From assembly GCA_903851415.1 (NCBI GenBank), contig CAINOE010000019.1, forward strand, positions 167,732-231,731: a stretch of 64,000 bases of DNA, read 5' to 3'. The notes under the pieces were generated by a model, which saw nothing but the letters and a program-made list of their open reading frames with translations, was not told where the DNA came from and did not search any database. Below, piece by piece: positions 52,466 through 64,000 of this stretch. How positions within the stretch are numbered: position 1 is the first letter of the stretch; each line of letters opens with the position of its first letter. The DNA comes from an uncultured Rhodopila sp. GTDB taxonomy: Bacteria; Pseudomonadota; Alphaproteobacteria; Acetobacterales; Acetobacteraceae. Position numbers and translations under genes: made by a program.

Positions 52466-52648
52466 TCAGGAAAGCTCCTCGACCTTGATCAGGTGAGCCA
52501 CCTTCAGGATCATGCCGCGGGCGGAGGGGGTGTCCTCCAGCTCCCGGCTGGCCCGGATCTTGTTCAGGCCCAGCCCGACCAGGGTTTCCTTCTGGCCCGG
52601 CTTGCGGCCCAGCGCCGACTTGATCTGCGTCACGCGTACCTTAGCCAT
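52466..52648 (-). CDS. rpmD: 50S ribosomal protein L30
   Basis: 60 residues: [29 protein letters not shown] then [14 protein letters not shown], the full L30 pattern. Overlaps rpsE by 8 bases. Confidence 0.97.
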   Translation of the reverse strand: MAKVRVTQIKSALGRKPGQKETLVGLGLNKIRASRELEDTPSARGMILKVAHLIKVEELS

Positions 52649-53252
52649 TCGCCGGTGCCTCCTGCGCCGGAGCAGCGGCCTGCGGCTCGCGCCGTCCGAA
52701 CAGCTCCGGCACCTTCTTGCCGCGGCGCGTGGCGACCGAGCGCGGGCTGGCCACCTTCTGCAACGCCGCGAACGCCGCCTTCACCATGTTGTGCGGGTTG
52801 CGGCTGCCGAGGCTTTTCGCCACCACGTCGCCGATACCCAGCGTCTCGAACACCGCGCGCAGCGGGCCGCCGGCGATGATCCCGGTGCCGGCCGTGGCCG
52901 AGCGCAGGATCACGTTGCCGGCACCGTAGTGACCCTCGACGTCGTGGTGCAAGGTGCGGCCTTCCTTCATCGGCACCCGGATCATGCCGCGCTTGGCACG
53001 TTCGGTCGCCTTGCGGATCGCCTCCGGCACTTCACGCGCCTTGCCGGCGCCGTAGCCGACGCGGCCCTTCTGGTCGCCAACCACCACCAGGGCGGCAAAC
53101 GCGAACCGGCGTCCGCCCTTCACCACCTTGGCGACGCGGTTGATGGTCACCAGCTTGTCGATGATGCCGTCATCGGGCTCGCGGTCGCCGCCGCCACCGC
53201 TGCGCTCACGATCCCGGCCCCGGCCGCCACCTTCTCTCGGTTCACGTGCCAT
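52641..53252 (-). CDS. rpsE: 30S ribosomal protein S5
   Basis: 203 residues. An N-terminal Arg/Gly/Glu tail (about 1-28) leads into [29 protein letters not shown] and [21 protein letters not shown]5 helps decode and unwinds mRNA. The C-terminal tail is rich in Ala, Pro, Gln. 11 bases after rplR. Confidence 0.98.
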   Translation of the reverse strand: MAREPREGGGRGRDRERSGGGGDREPDDGIIDKLVTINRVAKVVKGGRRFAFAALVVVGDQKGRVGYGAGKAREVPEAIRKATERAKRGMIRVPMKEGRTLHHDVEGHYGAGNVILRSATAGTGIIAGGPLRAVFETLGIGDVVAKSLGSRNPHNMVKAAFAALQKVASPRSVATRRGKKVPELFGRREPQAAAPAQEAPANG

Positions 53253-53263
53253 TACAATGTCCC

Positions 53264-53626
53264 TTAGAAATCCAGACCGCCCTCACGGGCGGCATCGGCC
53301 AGGGTCTTCACCCGGCCGTGGTAAAGATAGGAGCCGCGGTCGAAGACCACCTGCTTGATGCCGGCGGCCAGCGCGCGTTCTGCCACCAGCTTGCCCACCG
53401 CCGCGGCAGCGGCCTTGTCGGCCCCGGTCTTCAGCGCAGCCTTCAAATCGGCGTCCAGCGACGAAGCCGCAGCAACGGTGTGGCCCTTCGCATCGTCGAT
53501 GACCTGGGCATAAATATTCTTGCCCGAGCGGAACACCGACAAACGCGGGCGGCCGTTGGCCTTGTGCCTGATCTGGAAGCGCAGCCGTTCCTTGCGGCGG
53601 GTGGCGAGATCCTGCTTGGCGCTCAT
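53264..53626 (-). CDS. rplR: 50S ribosomal protein L18
   Basis: 120 residues: [29 protein letters not shown] and [26 protein letters not shown]18 binds 5S rRNA with L5. Overlaps rplF by 4 bases. Confidence 0.98.
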   Translation of the reverse strand: MSAKQDLATRRKERLRFQIRHKANGRPRLSVFRSGKNIYAQVIDDAKGHTVAAASSLDADLKAALKTGADKAAAAAVGKLVAERALAAGIKQVVFDRGSYLYHGRVKTLADAAREGGLDF

Positions 53627-54156
53627 TTCTTCTTACCTTCCTTGCGCCGGATGGTTTCGTCGCTGTAGCGCGCGCCCTTACCCTTATAGGGCTCCGGCGG
53701 ACGGAACGCGCGAATCTCCGAGGCAACCTGACCGACCAGCCGCTTGTCCGTCCCCTCGACCTTGATCGAGGTGGGCTTCTCGCAGGTGATCTTGATGCCC
53801 TCCGGCACCGGATAGATCACGGGATGCGAGAACCCCAGATTGATCTCCAGGTTCTTGCCCTGCACCGCGGCGCGATAGCCGGTTCCGGTGATTTCCAGCG
53901 ACTTGGAATAGCCGACGGAAACGCCCTTCACCATGCACGCGATGATGGCGCGGGTGGTGCCCCACATCATGCGGTTCTGCGTCTCGTTGCTGCGCGGCCT
54001 GACGACGACCTTGCTGCCGTCAATCGTCACCTCAACGAGATCGGACAACGGCATCTTCTGCTCGCCGAGCTTGCCCTTTGCGGTCACCATGCCCCCGGCG
54101 ATGGCAACCTGCACACCGGCGGGAACTTCGACCGGATATTTTCCGACGCGTGACAT
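53623..54156 (-). CDS. rplF: 50S ribosomal protein L6
   Basis: 177 residues: [17 protein letters not shown] opens it, [36 protein letters not shown] is the central L6 block, and [19 protein letters not shown] the C-terminal rRNA-binding motif. ATG 54156 chosen by homology. 13 bases after rpsH. Confidence 0.98.
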   Translation of the reverse strand: MSRVGKYPVEVPAGVQVAIAGGMVTAKGKLGEQKMPLSDLVEVTIDGSKVVVRPRSNETQNRMMWGTTRAIIACMVKGVSVGYSKSLEITGTGYRAAVQGKNLEINLGFSHPVIYPVPEGIKITCEKPTSIKVEGTDKRLVGQVASEIRAFRPPEPYKGKGARYSDETIRRKEGKKK

Positions 54157-54169
54157 ACGCGCTATCCCC

Positions 54170-54568
54170 TTAGAACACGCGGCAGAGGACTTCGCCGCCA
54201 ACATTGGCGGCGCGTGCCTCGGCATCGCTCATCACGCCGCGCGGCGTGGACAGGATGGAAATCCCCAGGCCGGCATAGACCCGCGGCAGTTCCTTGATCT
54301 TCGCATACACGCGGCGGCCGGGCTTGGAGACGCGGCTGATCTCCTTGATGACCGGTTCGCCCTCGTTGTATTTCAGCTCGATGCGCAGATTGGCGACGCC
54401 GGGACGCACTTCCTCGGCGGCGTAGCCGCGGATGAAGCCCTCGCGCTTCAGCACACCCAGCACGTTCGCCCGCAGCTTCGACGCCGGCGCCAGGCACACG
54501 GAGTGCCGGGCGCGCTGCGCATTGCGGATGCGGGTCAGCATATCCCCCAAGGGATCGGACATGGACAT
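54170..54568 (-). CDS. rpsH: 30S ribosomal protein S8
   Basis: 132 residues: [38 protein letters not shown] and [17 protein letters not shown]8 binds 16S rRNA centrally and in E. coli represses this operon. 12 bases after rpsN. Confidence 0.98.
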   Translation of the reverse strand: MSMSDPLGDMLTRIRNAQRARHSVCLAPASKLRANVLGVLKREGFIRGYAAEEVRPGVANLRIELKYNEGEPVIKEISRVSKPGRRVYAKIKELPRVYAGLGISILSTPRGVMSDAEARAANVGGEVLCRVF

Positions 54569-54580
54569 CGTGTCGTTCCC

Positions 54581-54886
54581 TTACCAGCTCGCCTTGACCA
54601 TGCCGGGGATTTGCCCGGCGCTGGCCAAATCGCGCAGGGCGATGCGGCAGAGCTTGAACTTGCGGTAATTCCCGCGTGAGCGGCCGGTCAGCTCGCAGCG
54701 CAGGCGCACCCGCACCGCGGCGCCGTTGCGCGGCAGTTGCGCCAGCTTCAGCGACGCGTTGAAGCGATCCTCGACCGGGAGCGTCCGGTCCATCAGGACG
54801 TCCTTCAGGGCCTTGCGCTTCGACTTGTCGCGCTTCGCCATCCTCTCCCGCATCGCGTTGCGGTTGACCTGGGAAGTTTTGGCCAT
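54581..54886 (-). CDS. rpsN: 30S ribosomal protein S14, zinc-independent form
   Basis: 101 residues. [51 protein letters not shown] is the C-terminal S14 motif (positions 51-101). Only two Cys are present, so this is the long form without the zinc ribbon. 66 bases after rplE. Confidence 0.98.
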   Translation of the reverse strand: MAKTSQVNRNAMRERMAKRDKSKRKALKDVLMDRTLPVEDRFNASLKLAQLPRNGAAVRVRLRCELTGRSRGNYRKFKLCRIALRDLASAGQIPGMVKASW

Positions 54887-54952
54887 CCTGTAAAAATCCT
54901 CCGGAACCTGCCGCCGCACCGGACCAGCCGTCGGCGGGGGTTTTCCTAAAAC

Positions 54953-55654
54953 TCAGTTGGCGAAAGGTAGGTCGAAAGCCTTCAGCAGAGCCTTGGCTTC
55001 GGCATCGGTCCTGGCGCTGGTCACGAACTGGATGTCCATGCCGCGAACAGAGTCCACCCGGTCGTAGTTGATCTCCGGGAAGATGATCTGCTCCTTCAGG
55101 CCCATGGCGAAGTTGCCGCGGCCGTCGAAGCCCTTGCCGGTGATGCCGCGGAAGTCGCGCACGCGCGGCAGGGCAATGGTCACCAGACGGTCCAGGAACT
55201 CGTACATGCGCGCCTTGCGGAGCGTGACCTTGCAGCCGATGGGCAGGCCCTTGCGGATCTTGAAGCCGGCGATCGCCTTCTTCGCCACCGTCTTGACAGG
55301 ACGCTGGCCGGCGATGGCGTTCAATTCCGCAACCGCTGCGTCGAGCTTCTTCTGGTCGCCGGTCGCTTCGCCAACACCCATGTTGATGACGATCTTGTCC
55401 AGCTTCGGAATCTGCATGACGTTCTTGTAGCCGAACTCCTTTTGCAGCTTCTCCCGGATCTCCGAGCGGTAGCGCTGCAGCATGCGCGGCAGCGCCTCCG
55501 GCGACGTGACCGGATTGTCGACGCCGGCCATCTCGACACGACGGGCTGCGCGCTGCGCGTCCTTGCCGGCGGGCGGGCCGCCGGAGCCGCGCGGCCCCGC
55601 AGTCTTGGCGGATGGCTTCCCGCCACCCTTGGGCTGGTTCTTGGTGCCGCTCAT
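54953..55654 (-). CDS. rplE: 50S ribosomal protein L5 with N-terminal extension
   Basis: 233 residues versus about 180 in most bacteria. The first 50 are Gly, Lys, Ala, Pro rich ([20 protein letters not shown]) and low in complexity; the L5 body starts at [31 protein letters not shown]-type motif appears as [20 protein letters not shown] start at an internal ATG (MAGVDNPV, residue 43) is possible and would shorten it. L5 binds 5S rRNA. Confidence 0.96.
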   Translation of the reverse strand: MSGTKNQPKGGGKPSAKTAGPRGSGGPPAGKDAQRAARRVEMAGVDNPVTSPEALPRMLQRYRSEIREKLQKEFGYKNVMQIPKLDKIVINMGVGEATGDQKKLDAAVAELNAIAGQRPVKTVAKKAIAGFKIRKGLPIGCKVTLRKARMYEFLDRLVTIALPRVRDFRGITGKGFDGRGNFAMGLKEQIIFPEINYDRVDSVRGMDIQFVTSARTDAEAKALLKAFDLPFAN

Positions 55655-55658
55655 TGCC

Positions 55659-55979
55659 TCAGCTTTCGATCACTTCGCCGGTCGCCTTGGCGACCCGCAC
55701 TTTCCGGCCGCCTTCCAGGATACGGAAGCCAACTTTCGTCGGCTTCTCGCTCTTGGGGTCGATCAGCTTCAGGTTGGACAGGTCGATCGCGGCCTCGCGA
55801 TCCACCAGGCCCCCGGGTTGCCCCATGCCCGTCGGCTTCGTGTGATGGCGCGCCATGGCGGCGCCCTTCACGATCGCACGGCCGGCATCGGGGAACACCT
55901 GCAGCACTTCGCCGCGCTGGCCCTTGCTCTTGCCGGTCGTCACCAGGACGACGTCGCCCTTGCGGATACGCGCGGCCAT
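55659..55979 (-). CDS. rplX: 50S ribosomal protein L24
   Basis: 106 residues: [29 protein letters not shown] is the KOW motif, and [20 protein letters not shown] follows. Begins at the ATG inside the rplN stop (TGATGG). Assembly initiator of the large subunit. Confidence 0.97.
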   Translation of the reverse strand: MAARIRKGDVVLVTTGKSKGQRGEVLQVFPDAGRAIVKGAAMARHHTKPTGMGQPGGLVDREAAIDLSNLKLIDPKSEKPTKVGFRILEGGRKVRVAKATGEVIES

Positions 55980-56347
55980 CACAGCACCTCCGGCGCGAGA
56001 GAGATGATCTTCATGAACTTGCGTCCGCGCAGCTCACGCACCACCGGCCCGAAGATGCGGGTGCCGATGGGCTCCTGCTGCTTGTTGATCAGCACGGCGG
56101 CGTTGCGGTCGAAGCGGATCGCACTGCCATCGGCGCGGCGCACCGGGAACGAGGTGCGCACGATCACCGCCTGGTGGACGTCGCCCTTCTTCACCTTGCC
56201 GCGGGGAATCGCTTCCTTGATCGACACGACGATGACGTCGCCGACGGAGGCGGTCTTACGCTTGGAGCCGCCGAGCACCTTGATGCACATCACGCGGCGC
56301 GCACCGGAGTTGTCGGCGACTTCGAGATTGCTCTCTACCTGGATCAT
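55979..56347 (-). CDS. rplN: 50S ribosomal protein L14
   Basis: 122 residues: [37 protein letters not shown] and [24 protein letters not shown]. Forms intersubunit bridge B8. 12 bases after rpsQ, and overlaps rplX. Confidence 0.98.
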   Translation of the reverse strand: MIQVESNLEVADNSGARRVMCIKVLGGSKRKTASVGDVIVVSIKEAIPRGKVKKGDVHQAVIVRTSFPVRRADGSAIRFDRNAAVLINKQQEPIGTRIFGPVVRELRGRKFMKIISLAPEVL

Positions 56348-56359
56348 CGAGCGTCTCCC

Positions 56360-56677
56360 TTACGTCGTCGGAGCGGGCGCGGGCGGCGCGGGATGAGCCT
56401 CGGCGGCGGCGACGGCCTCTTGCGGGGCATCGCCCAGCACCTGGCCGTTACGCTCGACCAGGGTCCAGGTCTTGCGCTTGCTTATCGGCGGGCACTCGAC
56501 GATGCGCACCAGATCTCCGATCCTGGCAACGTTGGCTTCGTCGTGCGCCGCATACTTCTTCGACTTGCGGATGAACTTCTTGAACAGCGGGTGCATCACG
56601 CGACGATCGACAAGTACCGTAATGGTCTTGTCCATCTTGTCGCTGGTCACCCGCCCTGTCAGGACGCGCCTCGGCAT
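56360..56677 (-). CDS. rpsQ: 30S ribosomal protein S17
   Basis: 105 residues: [58 protein letters not shown]. The usual core ends near residue 80; the remaining residues ([19 protein letters not shown]) are an Ala/Pro tail. 12 bases after rpmC. Confidence 0.97.
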   Translation of the reverse strand: MPRRVLTGRVTSDKMDKTITVLVDRRVMHPLFKKFIRKSKKYAAHDEANVARIGDLVRIVECPPISKRKTWTLVERNGQVLGDAPQEAVAAAEAHPAPPAPAPTT

Positions 56678-56689
56678 CGCCCTCTCTCC

Positions 56690-56911
56690 TTACGACTGAC
56701 CGGCGGAACGAGCTTTTTCCGCCTGGATGGTTTTCACGCGAGCGATCTCGCGGCGACATTCACGCACCCGGCCGGTGCCTTCCTGCTGGCCGGTGGCCCG
56801 CTGGAAGCGCAGGTTGAACTGCTCCTTGCGCAGGTCCAGCAGCAGGTCCGACAACTGGTCGGGCGTCTTGGCGCGGACGTCGCCGGCCTTGTAGAGGACA
56901 TTCTTGGCCAT
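56690..56911 (-). CDS. rpmC: 50S ribosomal protein L29
   Basis: 73 residues: [60 protein letters not shown]. Helical hairpin at the tunnel exit. Overlaps the rplP stop by one base. Confidence 0.97.
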   Translation of the reverse strand: MAKNVLYKAGDVRAKTPDQLSDLLLDLRKEQFNLRFQRATGQQEGTGRVRECRREIARVKTIQAEKARSAGQS

Positions 56912-57327
56912 CAGGCGTCTCCAACCCGCGCGATGAACTTGGTCGGTATCGGCAGCTTCGCCGCGCCAAGCGTCAGGGCCTCGCGCGCCAGCTCCGGCGT
57001 CACGCCGTCGATCTCGAACATGATGCGGCCGGGGGCAACGCGCGCCACCCAGAACTCCGGCGCACCCTTGCCGGACCCCATGCGGACTTCGGCGGGCTTG
57101 GTGGACACGGGCACATCCGGGAAAATCCGGATCCAGACGCGGCCGGCGCGCTTCATCGCGCGGGTGATCGCACGCCTTGCGGATTCGATCTGGCGCGCGG
57201 TGATCCGCTCCGGCGCCAGGGCCTTCAGGCCGTAGGTGCCGAAATTCAGCGTGGTGCCGCCCTTGGACGCGCCGTGGATGCGGCCCTTGTGCTGCTTGCG
57301 ATACTTCGTGCGCTTCGGAGAGAGCAT
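56911..57327 (-). CDS. rplP: 50S ribosomal protein L16
   Basis: 138 residues: [62 protein letters not shown]16 helps position tRNA in the A site. 19 bases after rpsC. Confidence 0.98.
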   Translation of the reverse strand: MLSPKRTKYRKQHKGRIHGASKGGTTLNFGTYGLKALAPERITARQIESARRAITRAMKRAGRVWIRIFPDVPVSTKPAEVRMGSGKGAPEFWVARVAPGRIMFEIDGVTPELAREALTLGAAKLPIPTKFIARVGDA

Positions 57328-57346
57328 CTGACTTTACCAATCCATA

Positions 57347-58024
<678 letters not shown>

Positions 58025-58025
58025 C

Positions 58026-58418
58026 TTATGCGGTCTCCTCTTCTTCCTGCGCCCGCTCCGCGACGACGATCTTCAGGTGGCTGAACCACTTCTCGACGCG
58101 GGACGCGCGGCCGCGCCCACGGGCGTGGAAGCGGCGCATCACGATTGATCTGCCGACTTCGGCGCGGGCGACGACCAGGCGATCGACGTCGAGCTGATGA
58201 TTGTTCTCGGCGTTGGCGATGGCGCTCTCCAATGCCTTCTTCACCTGGCCGGCGATGCGGCGCTTGCTGAAGGTCAGCGTCGCGATGGCGCGCTGGGCCG
58301 GCAGGTTGCGGATCATCCCGGCGACCAGGTTCAGCTTGCGCGGGCTGACGCGCAGATTGCTGACGATCGCCTGCGCTTCGGTGTCGGGGAGGCCCCGGTC
58401 GTGTTTCGGCTTGCTCAT
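58026..58418 (-). CDS. rplV: 50S ribosomal protein L22
   Basis: 130 residues: [72 protein letters not shown]. The beta hairpin reaches into the exit tunnel. ATG 58418 by homology; one base after rpsS. Acidic end EEEETA. Confidence 0.98.
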   Translation of the reverse strand: MSKPKHDRGLPDTEAQAIVSNLRVSPRKLNLVAGMIRNLPAQRAIATLTFSKRRIAGQVKKALESAIANAENNHQLDVDRLVVARAEVGRSIVMRRFHARGRGRASRVEKWFSHLKIVVAERAQEEEETA

Positions 58419-58419
58419 G

Positions 58420-58698
58420 TCAGCCGCGCCTCGCCTTCTTGTCAGCGGCGTGGCCGCTGAACGTGCGTGTCGGCGAGAACTCGCCGAACTTGTGGCCGAC
58501 CATATTCTCATTCACCTGCACGGGCAGGAACTTGTGGCCGTTATAGACCCCAAACGTCAGGCCGACGAACTGCGGCAGGATCGTCGAGCGGCGCGACCAG
58601 ATCTTGATGATCTCGTTGCGCGACGACGCCTTCGCGGCTTCAGCCTTGGCCAGCAGGTAACCGTCGACGAACGGTCCCTTCCATACGGAACGCGCCAT
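58420..58698 (-). CDS. rpsS: 30S ribosomal protein S19
   Basis: 92 residues: [71 protein letters not shown]. Head of the small subunit. 4 bases after rplB. Confidence 0.98.
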   Translation of the reverse strand: MARSVWKGPFVDGYLLAKAEAAKASSRNEIIKIWSRRSTILPQFVGLTFGVYNGHKFLPVQVNENMVGHKFGEFSPTRTFSGHAADKKARRG

Positions 58699-58702
58699 CT
58701 TC

Positions 58703-59533
58703 TTACTTGCCCTTGTTACGGCGGCGGATGATCAGGCTGTCCGTCCGCTTGTTGCCGCGAGTCTTGTAGCCCTTGGCCGGCTGGCCCCACGGGGATACCG
58801 GGTGACGGCCACCGGAGCTGCGGCCTTCGCCGCCGCCCAGCGGGTGATCGACCGGGTTCATGACGACACCGCGGTTATGCGGCCGGAAGCCCAGCCAGCG
58901 CGTGCGGCCGGCCTTGCCGAGCTTCTGGTTCATGTTGTCCGGGTTGGACACCGCGCCGACAGAAGCTATGCATTCGCCGCGCACGAGGCGAAGCTCGCCC
59001 GATTGGAGCTTGATCTGCGCGTAACCGGCGTCCTTGCCGACGAGTTGGGCGTAGGTCCCGGCGGAGCGGGCGATCTTGCCACCGGCGCCGAGTTTCATCT
59101 CGACGTTGTGGATGATCGTGCCGACGGGCATCGCGCCCAGCGGCATCGCGTTGCCCGGCTTGATATCGACCTTGGCGCCGGCGATAACCTGATCGCCAAC
59201 CTTCAGGCGCTGCGGCGCGAGGATGTACGACTGCTCGCCATCGGCGTACTTGATCAACGCGATGAACGCGGTGCGGTTCGGATCGTATTCCAGTCGCTCC
59301 ACCGTCGCGGCCACGTCGAACTTGCGGCGCTTGAAATCGATGACGCGATACGCCTGCTTGTGTCCGCCGCCGCGGAACCGGCTGGTGATGCGGCCGTGGT
59401 TGTTGCGTCCGCCGTGGCTGTGCTGGCCTTCGGTCAGGCCCTTGAGCGGCTTGCCCTTCCACAGCTCGGAACGCTCGATCAGCACGGTGCCGCGAAGGCT
59501 GGCCGTAACCGGATTGAATTGCCTGAGTGCCAT
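58703..59533 (-). CDS. rplB: 50S ribosomal protein L2
   Basis: 276 residues: [51 protein letters not shown] (the catalytic-centre histidine loop). L2 is needed for subunit association and peptidyl transfer. 12 bases after rplW. Confidence 0.98.
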   Translation of the reverse strand: MALRQFNPVTASLRGTVLIERSELWKGKPLKGLTEGQHSHGGRNNHGRITSRFRGGGHKQAYRVIDFKRRKFDVAATVERLEYDPNRTAFIALIKYADGEQSYILAPQRLKVGDQVIAGAKVDIKPGNAMPLGAMPVGTIIHNVEMKLGAGGKIARSAGTYAQLVGKDAGYAQIKLQSGELRLVRGECIASVGAVSNPDNMNQKLGKAGRTRWLGFRPHNRGVVMNPVDHPLGGGEGRSSGGRHPVSPWGQPAKGYKTRGNKRTDSLIIRRRNKGK

Positions 59534-59545
59534 CTTCCGTACGCC

Positions 59546-59866
59546 TTAAGCGAGGCCGGTGGTGAAATCGATCGCCTGGCCCGGGGCCAGGGTCACGATG
59601 GCTTTCTTGACGTCCGAGCGCACGCCCGGCCGTCCCTTGAAGCGCTTCGTCTTGCCCTTCTGGATCAGGGTATTCACGGACGTGACCTTCACGTTGAACA
59701 GCGCCTCGACCGCGGCGGCGATCTCCGGCTTGGACGCGTCGATCGAAACCTTGAAGCCGACCTGGTTCTGCTCGGACAGGATCGTCATCTTCTCGGTGAT
59801 CAGCGGCGAGCGGATGATCGTGTAGATCGCCTCTTTCGACAGAGGCTTCTTCGGGGCGGCGGTCAT
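59546..59866 (-). CDS. rplW: 50S ribosomal protein L23
   Basis: 106 residues: [44 protein letters not shown] and [28 protein letters not shown]23 at the tunnel exit docks SRP and trigger factor. Overlaps rplD by 4 bases. Confidence 0.98.
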   Translation of the reverse strand: MTAAPKKPLSKEAIYTIIRSPLITEKMTILSEQNQVGFKVSIDASKPEIAAAVEALFNVKVTSVNTLIQKGKTKRFKGRPGVRSDVKKAIVTLAPGQAIDFTTGLA

Positions 59867-60516
59867 GCGGCTTCTCCGGCGCTGGCGGCAGGCGCGGCCG
59901 GGCTGAGGCGCGCCTTCAGGCTTTCGAGGCCCGCGGTGGTGATCGCCAGCACGTCGTGGTTCAGGATGTCGTAGACATTCGCCCCGATCGCCGGCAGCAC
60001 ATCCAGCTTGTGGATGTTGCGGCTGGCGCGCAGGAAGCCCTCATCGACGATGCCGCCGTCGATGATCAGCGCGGACGACCAGCCCAGCGCCTTGATCTTC
60101 TTCGCCAGCTCGCCGGTCTTGCCGGGGGCGGCCGCGGCGTCCAGCACCACCAGCTTGGTCTCGGCCAGCTTCTGCGACAAAGCGGAGATCAGCCCGAGGC
60201 GGCGGACCTTCTTGTTCAGGCTGTACTCGTGCGAGCGCACGACCGGGCCGTGCACCACGCCGCCGGTGCGGAACTGCGGCGCCCGCAGGCTGCCCTGGCG
60301 GGCGTTGCCGGTGCCCTTCTGCTTGTACGGCTTCTTGGTCGTGCCGGAGACTTCCGACAGCCCCTTGACCTTGTGGGTGCCGGCGCGGCGCTTCGACAAC
60401 TGCCAATGCACGACGCGCGCCATGATGTCCTGGCGCGGCGTGGCCCTGAAAATCTCATCCGGCAAGTCGGCGCTGCCGGCGGAGGCGTTTTCAAGCGTGA
60501 TGATATCGACCTGCAT
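59863..60516 (-). CDS. rplD: 50S ribosomal protein L4
   Basis: 217 residues: [17 protein letters not shown] loop reads [45 protein letters not shown]. The loop reaches the exit tunnel; in E. coli L4 represses the S10 operon. The C-terminus carries an Ala-rich tail. 11 bases after rplC. Confidence 0.98.
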   Translation of the reverse strand: MQVDIITLENASAGSADLPDEIFRATPRQDIMARVVHWQLSKRRAGTHKVKGLSEVSGTTKKPYKQKGTGNARQGSLRAPQFRTGGVVHGPVVRSHEYSLNKKVRRLGLISALSQKLAETKLVVLDAAAAPGKTGELAKKIKALGWSSALIIDGGIVDEGFLRASRNIHKLDVLPAIGANVYDILNHDVLAITTAGLESLKARLSPAAPAASAGEAA

Positions 60517-60527
60517 CTGCCTGTTCC

Positions 60528-61241
60528 TCAGCCCGCCGCGGGAGCTTCAATGAGCGCCGCCGGCCAGGCCGCATCCGCCGGACGCGCCCGCTTGATGGCG
60601 TCGCGCACCAGCACCCAGCCGTTCTTGCTGCCCGGAACGGATCCCTTGATCATCAGCAGGCCCTTTTCGGCGTCCACGGCGGCCACTTCCACGTTCAGGG
60701 TGGTGATCCGATCGACGCCGAGATGGCCGGCCATCTTCTTGTTCTTGAAGGTCTTGCCCGGATCCTGGCGGTTACCCGTAGACCCCAGCGAGCGGTGGCT
60801 GACCGACACGCCGTGCGAGGCTTCAAGGCCCGCGAAATTCCAGCGCTTCATGCCGCCGGCGAAGCCCTTGCCCTTCGACGTGCCGCAGACATCGACCTTC
60901 TGGCCGGCACTGAAATGCGCGGCGGACAGGGTGGCGCCCGGCTCAAGCAAAGCGTCCTCGGCGACGCGGAACTCCACCAGCTTCTGCTTCGGCTCCACCT
61001 TCGCCTTGGCGAAGTGGCCGCGCTGCGGCTGGGTGACGTTCTTCACCTTGGCCTTGCCGTAGCCGATCTGGACAGCCGTATAGCCGTCCTTTTCCTGCGT
61101 GCGCGCGGCGACGACCTGCACCTGGTCGAGGAACAGGACAGTGACTGGCACATGCGTGCCGTCGTCCTTGAAGATCCGGGTCATGCCGAGCTTCTTGGCC
61201 AGGAGACCCGTGCGAAGGGGCTGGGGGATTGATGGTGGCAT
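60528..61241 (-). CDS. rplC: 50S ribosomal protein L3
   Basis: 237 residues from ATG 61241: [27 protein letters not shown], then [17 protein letters not shown] and [33 protein letters not shown]3 nucleates 50S assembly. ATG 61262 is in frame but overlaps rpsJ and lacks homology. Confidence 0.98.
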   Translation of the reverse strand: MPPSIPQPLRTGLLAKKLGMTRIFKDDGTHVPVTVLFLDQVQVVAARTQEKDGYTAVQIGYGKAKVKNVTQPQRGHFAKAKVEPKQKLVEFRVAEDALLEPGATLSAAHFSAGQKVDVCGTSKGKGFAGGMKRWNFAGLEASHGVSVSHRSLGSTGNRQDPGKTFKNKKMAGHLGVDRITTLNVEVAAVDAEKGLLMIKGSVPGSKNGWVLVRDAIKRARPADAAWPAALIEAPAAG

Positions 61242-61245
61242 CTGA

Positions 61246-61554
61246 TTAGATCTTGATCTCAACGTCCACGCCGGCGGCGAGGTCGAGCTTCATCAGCGCG
61301 TCCACCGTCTGCGGCGTCGGCTCCACGATGTCGAGCAGGCGGCGATGGGTCCGGATTTCGAACTGCTCGCGGCTTTTCTTGTCAACGTGCGGGGAGCGGT
61401 TGACCGTGAACCGTTCGATATGGGTCGGCAGCGGGATCGGTCCGCGAACCCTCGCACCCGTGCGCTTGGCCGTGTTCACGATCTCCTTCGTGCTGTTGTC
61501 CAGCACGCGGTGATCGTAAGCCTTCAGGCGGATGCGGATATTCTGATTGTCCAT
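61246..61554 (-). CDS. rpsJ: 30S ribosomal protein S10
   Basis: 102 residues: [58 protein letters not shown] and [22 protein letters not shown]10 also takes part in antitermination with NusB. First gene of the S10 block, 86 bases after tuf. Confidence 0.98.
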   Translation of the reverse strand: MDNQNIRIRLKAYDHRVLDNSTKEIVNTAKRTGARVRGPIPLPTHIERFTVNRSPHVDKKSREQFEIRTHRRLLDIVEPTPQTVDALMKLDLAAGVDVEIKI

Positions 61555-61588
61555 AGTTCGCTCTCAAGTTCCCCGCCGAAACGAGAAC

Positions 61589-61631
61589 CGGCGCCCACCC
61601 GTCCGTAATGAGCGGGCGAGCGCCGGTGTTT
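61589..61631. promoter_or_regulatory. Large inverted repeat between tuf and rpsJ
   Basis: ACCGGCGCCCACCCG and CGGGCGAGCGCCGGT form a long, slightly mismatched stem. On the minus strand no T-run follows, so it looks like an attenuator or processing hairpin rather than a full terminator. Confidence 0.4.
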
Positions 61632-61640
61632 GTTTCGTCT

Positions 61641-62831
<1,191 letters not shown>

Positions 62832-62887
62832 TTTCCAGGCTCCTCTGCCTAAACACTGACCAGATCAAAACGAGCAACGGCGAACCG

Positions 62888-64000
62888 TTACTTGTTCTTC
62901 TCCATGATTTCCTTGGCGACGTTCGCCGGGACTTGCTCGTAGTGGTCGAACTGCATCGTGAAGTTCGCGCGGCCCTGCGTGCCGGAGCGAAGCTGGTTGA
63001 CGTAGCCGAACATGTTGGCCAGCGGCACCATCGCGTTGATGACGACCGCGTTGGCGCGCATGTCCTGGCCCTGCACCTGGCCGCGACGGGAGAGCAGATC
63101 GCCCATCACGAAACCGGTGTGCTCCTCGGGCGTCACGACCTCGACCTTCATGATCGGCTCGAGCAGCACCGCGCCGCCTTTTTGCAGACCCTCGCGGAAC
63201 GCCGCGCGGGACGCGATCTCGAAGGCGAGCGCCGAGGAGTCCACGTCGTGATAGGCGCCGTCGATGAGCGTCGCCTTCACGTCGACGACGGGGAAGCCGG
63301 CGAGCACGCCGGAGCCCATCACCGAATTGATGCCTTTTTCGACGCCGGGAATATATTCCTTCGGCACCGAGCCGCCGACGATCTTGGACTCGAACGAGGA
63401 GCCCGCGCCCGGCTCGGCCGGTTCGAACACGATGATCACCTTGGCGAACTGGCCGGTGCCGCCCGTCTGCTTCTTGTGGGTGTAGGTGATCTCGGTCTTC
63501 TTGGTCAGCTTCTCACGATAAGCAACCTGCGGCGCGCCAATGCTGGCGTCGACCTTGTAGGTACGGCGGAGAATGTCGACCTTGATGTCGAGATGCAGTT
63601 CGCCCATGCCCTTGAGGATGGTCTGGCCGGATTCCTGATCGGTCGAGACGCGGAAGGACGGGTCCTCCGCCGCCAGCTTGGCCAACGCCACGCCCAGCTT
63701 TTCCTGGTCGGCCTTGGACTTCGGCTCAATCGCGATCTCGATGACGGGTTCGGGGAACTCCATCTTCTCCAGGATCACAGGCTTCTGAAGGTCGCACAGC
63801 GTGTCGCCGGTGCGCGTGTCCTTGAGGCCGGCCAGCGCGACGATGTCGCCCGCATAGGCTTCCTTGATGTCCTCGCGGTTGTTGGCGTGCATCAGCAACA
63901 TCCGGCCGACACGCTCTTTCTTGTCCTTGGTCGAGTTCAGCACGGTGGTGCCGGATTCGACATGACCCGAATAGACGCGGCAGAAGGTGATGGTGCCGAC
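62888..64000 (-). CDS. fusA: Elongation factor G, C-terminal part
   Basis: Partial: the frame remains open to the window end, giving about 370 residues of domains II-V. Visible motifs are [62 protein letters not shown] and the final [32 protein letters not shown] drives translocation. The GTPase domain lies outside. 56 bases upstream of tuf. Confidence 0.98.
   Translation of the reverse strand, partial: VGTITFCRVYSGHVESGTTVLNSTKDKKERVGRMLLMHANNREDIKEAYAGDIVALAGLKDTRTGDTLCDLQKPVILEKMEFPEPVIEIAIEPKSKADQEKLGVALAKLAAEDPSFRVSTDQESGQTILKGMGELHLDIKVDILRRTYKVDASIGAPQVAYREKLTKKTEITYTHKKQTGGTGQFAKVIIVFEPAEPGAGSSFESKIVGGSVPKEYIPGVEKGINSVMGSGVLAGFPVVDVKATLIDGAYHDVDSSALAFEIASRAAFREGLQKGGAVLLEPIMKVEVVTPEEHTGFVMGDLLSRRGQVQGQDMRANAVVINAMVPLANMFGYVNQLRSGTQGRANFTMQFDHYEQVPANVAKEIMEKNK

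Overview
The window is high-GC DNA. It carries a complete alphaproteobacterial S10-spc-alpha ribosomal block, with tuf and fusA upstream and adk directly after secY. Gene order (folP-glmM-thiD; secY-adk-rpsM-rpsK-rpoA-rplQ), an isolated bchO, a carotenoid oxygenase, NnrU, phasin/CsbD and HWE-kinase genes, and an N-terminally extended ribosomal protein L5 point to Rhodospirillales. Acetobacteraceae, possibly a phototrophic member, is the best guess; this is inferred without any database search.

Left part (1-17.8 kb), accessory-rich. A truncated ABC1/UbiB kinase and a CMD-family protein precede an AT-rich SIR2-STAND gene (1053-3506) with its own sigma70-type promoter, a likely anti-phage effector. 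Then come a DUF4160/DUF2442 pair, a decayed Xre-RES toxin-antitoxin module, a tiny membrane protein, tspO, bchO with palindromic sites upstream, two secreted proteins of unknown function, a carotenoid cleavage oxygenase, nnrU and a solitary flgH. The thiD-glmM-folP operon follows. Next to it lies a ParDE-like toxin-antitoxin pair, then a degenerate second copy of folP fused to glmM (16470-16815). A gene-poor stretch of about 1 kb closes this part.

Middle (17.8-44.5 kb), mostly ordinary chromosome. It contains the prkA-yeaH-ycgB stress module, a large M16 peptidase, an HWE histidine kinase with a receiver protein, cysteine synthase divergent from a rhodanese, a PEP-CTERM protein, an SDR lacking the Tyr/Lys catalytic pair, a Na+/H+ antiporter, a CopD-like protein with an orphan ParA, a GNAT protein, MgtC, phasin with a small proline-rich partner, glgX, and csbD with a good EcfG-type promoter. 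A quinone-oxidoreductase-like protein, an EamA exporter, a DUF1223 protein and an L-lactate permease behind an FNR-type palindrome complete it.

Right part (44.5-64 kb). A patch of very small unknown ORFs (44.5-46.4 kb) separates lctP from the end of the ribosomal block, which runs on the minus strand from fusA (partial) to rplQ. A DUF29 gene with flanking inverted repeats interrupts the block between rplO and secY. A clear promoter restarts transcription ahead of rpsM-rpsK-rpoA-rplQ.

The best candidates for unusual biology are the SIR2-STAND gene, the relic folP-glmM duplication around a toxin-antitoxin pair, the detached bchO, and the small-ORF patch.
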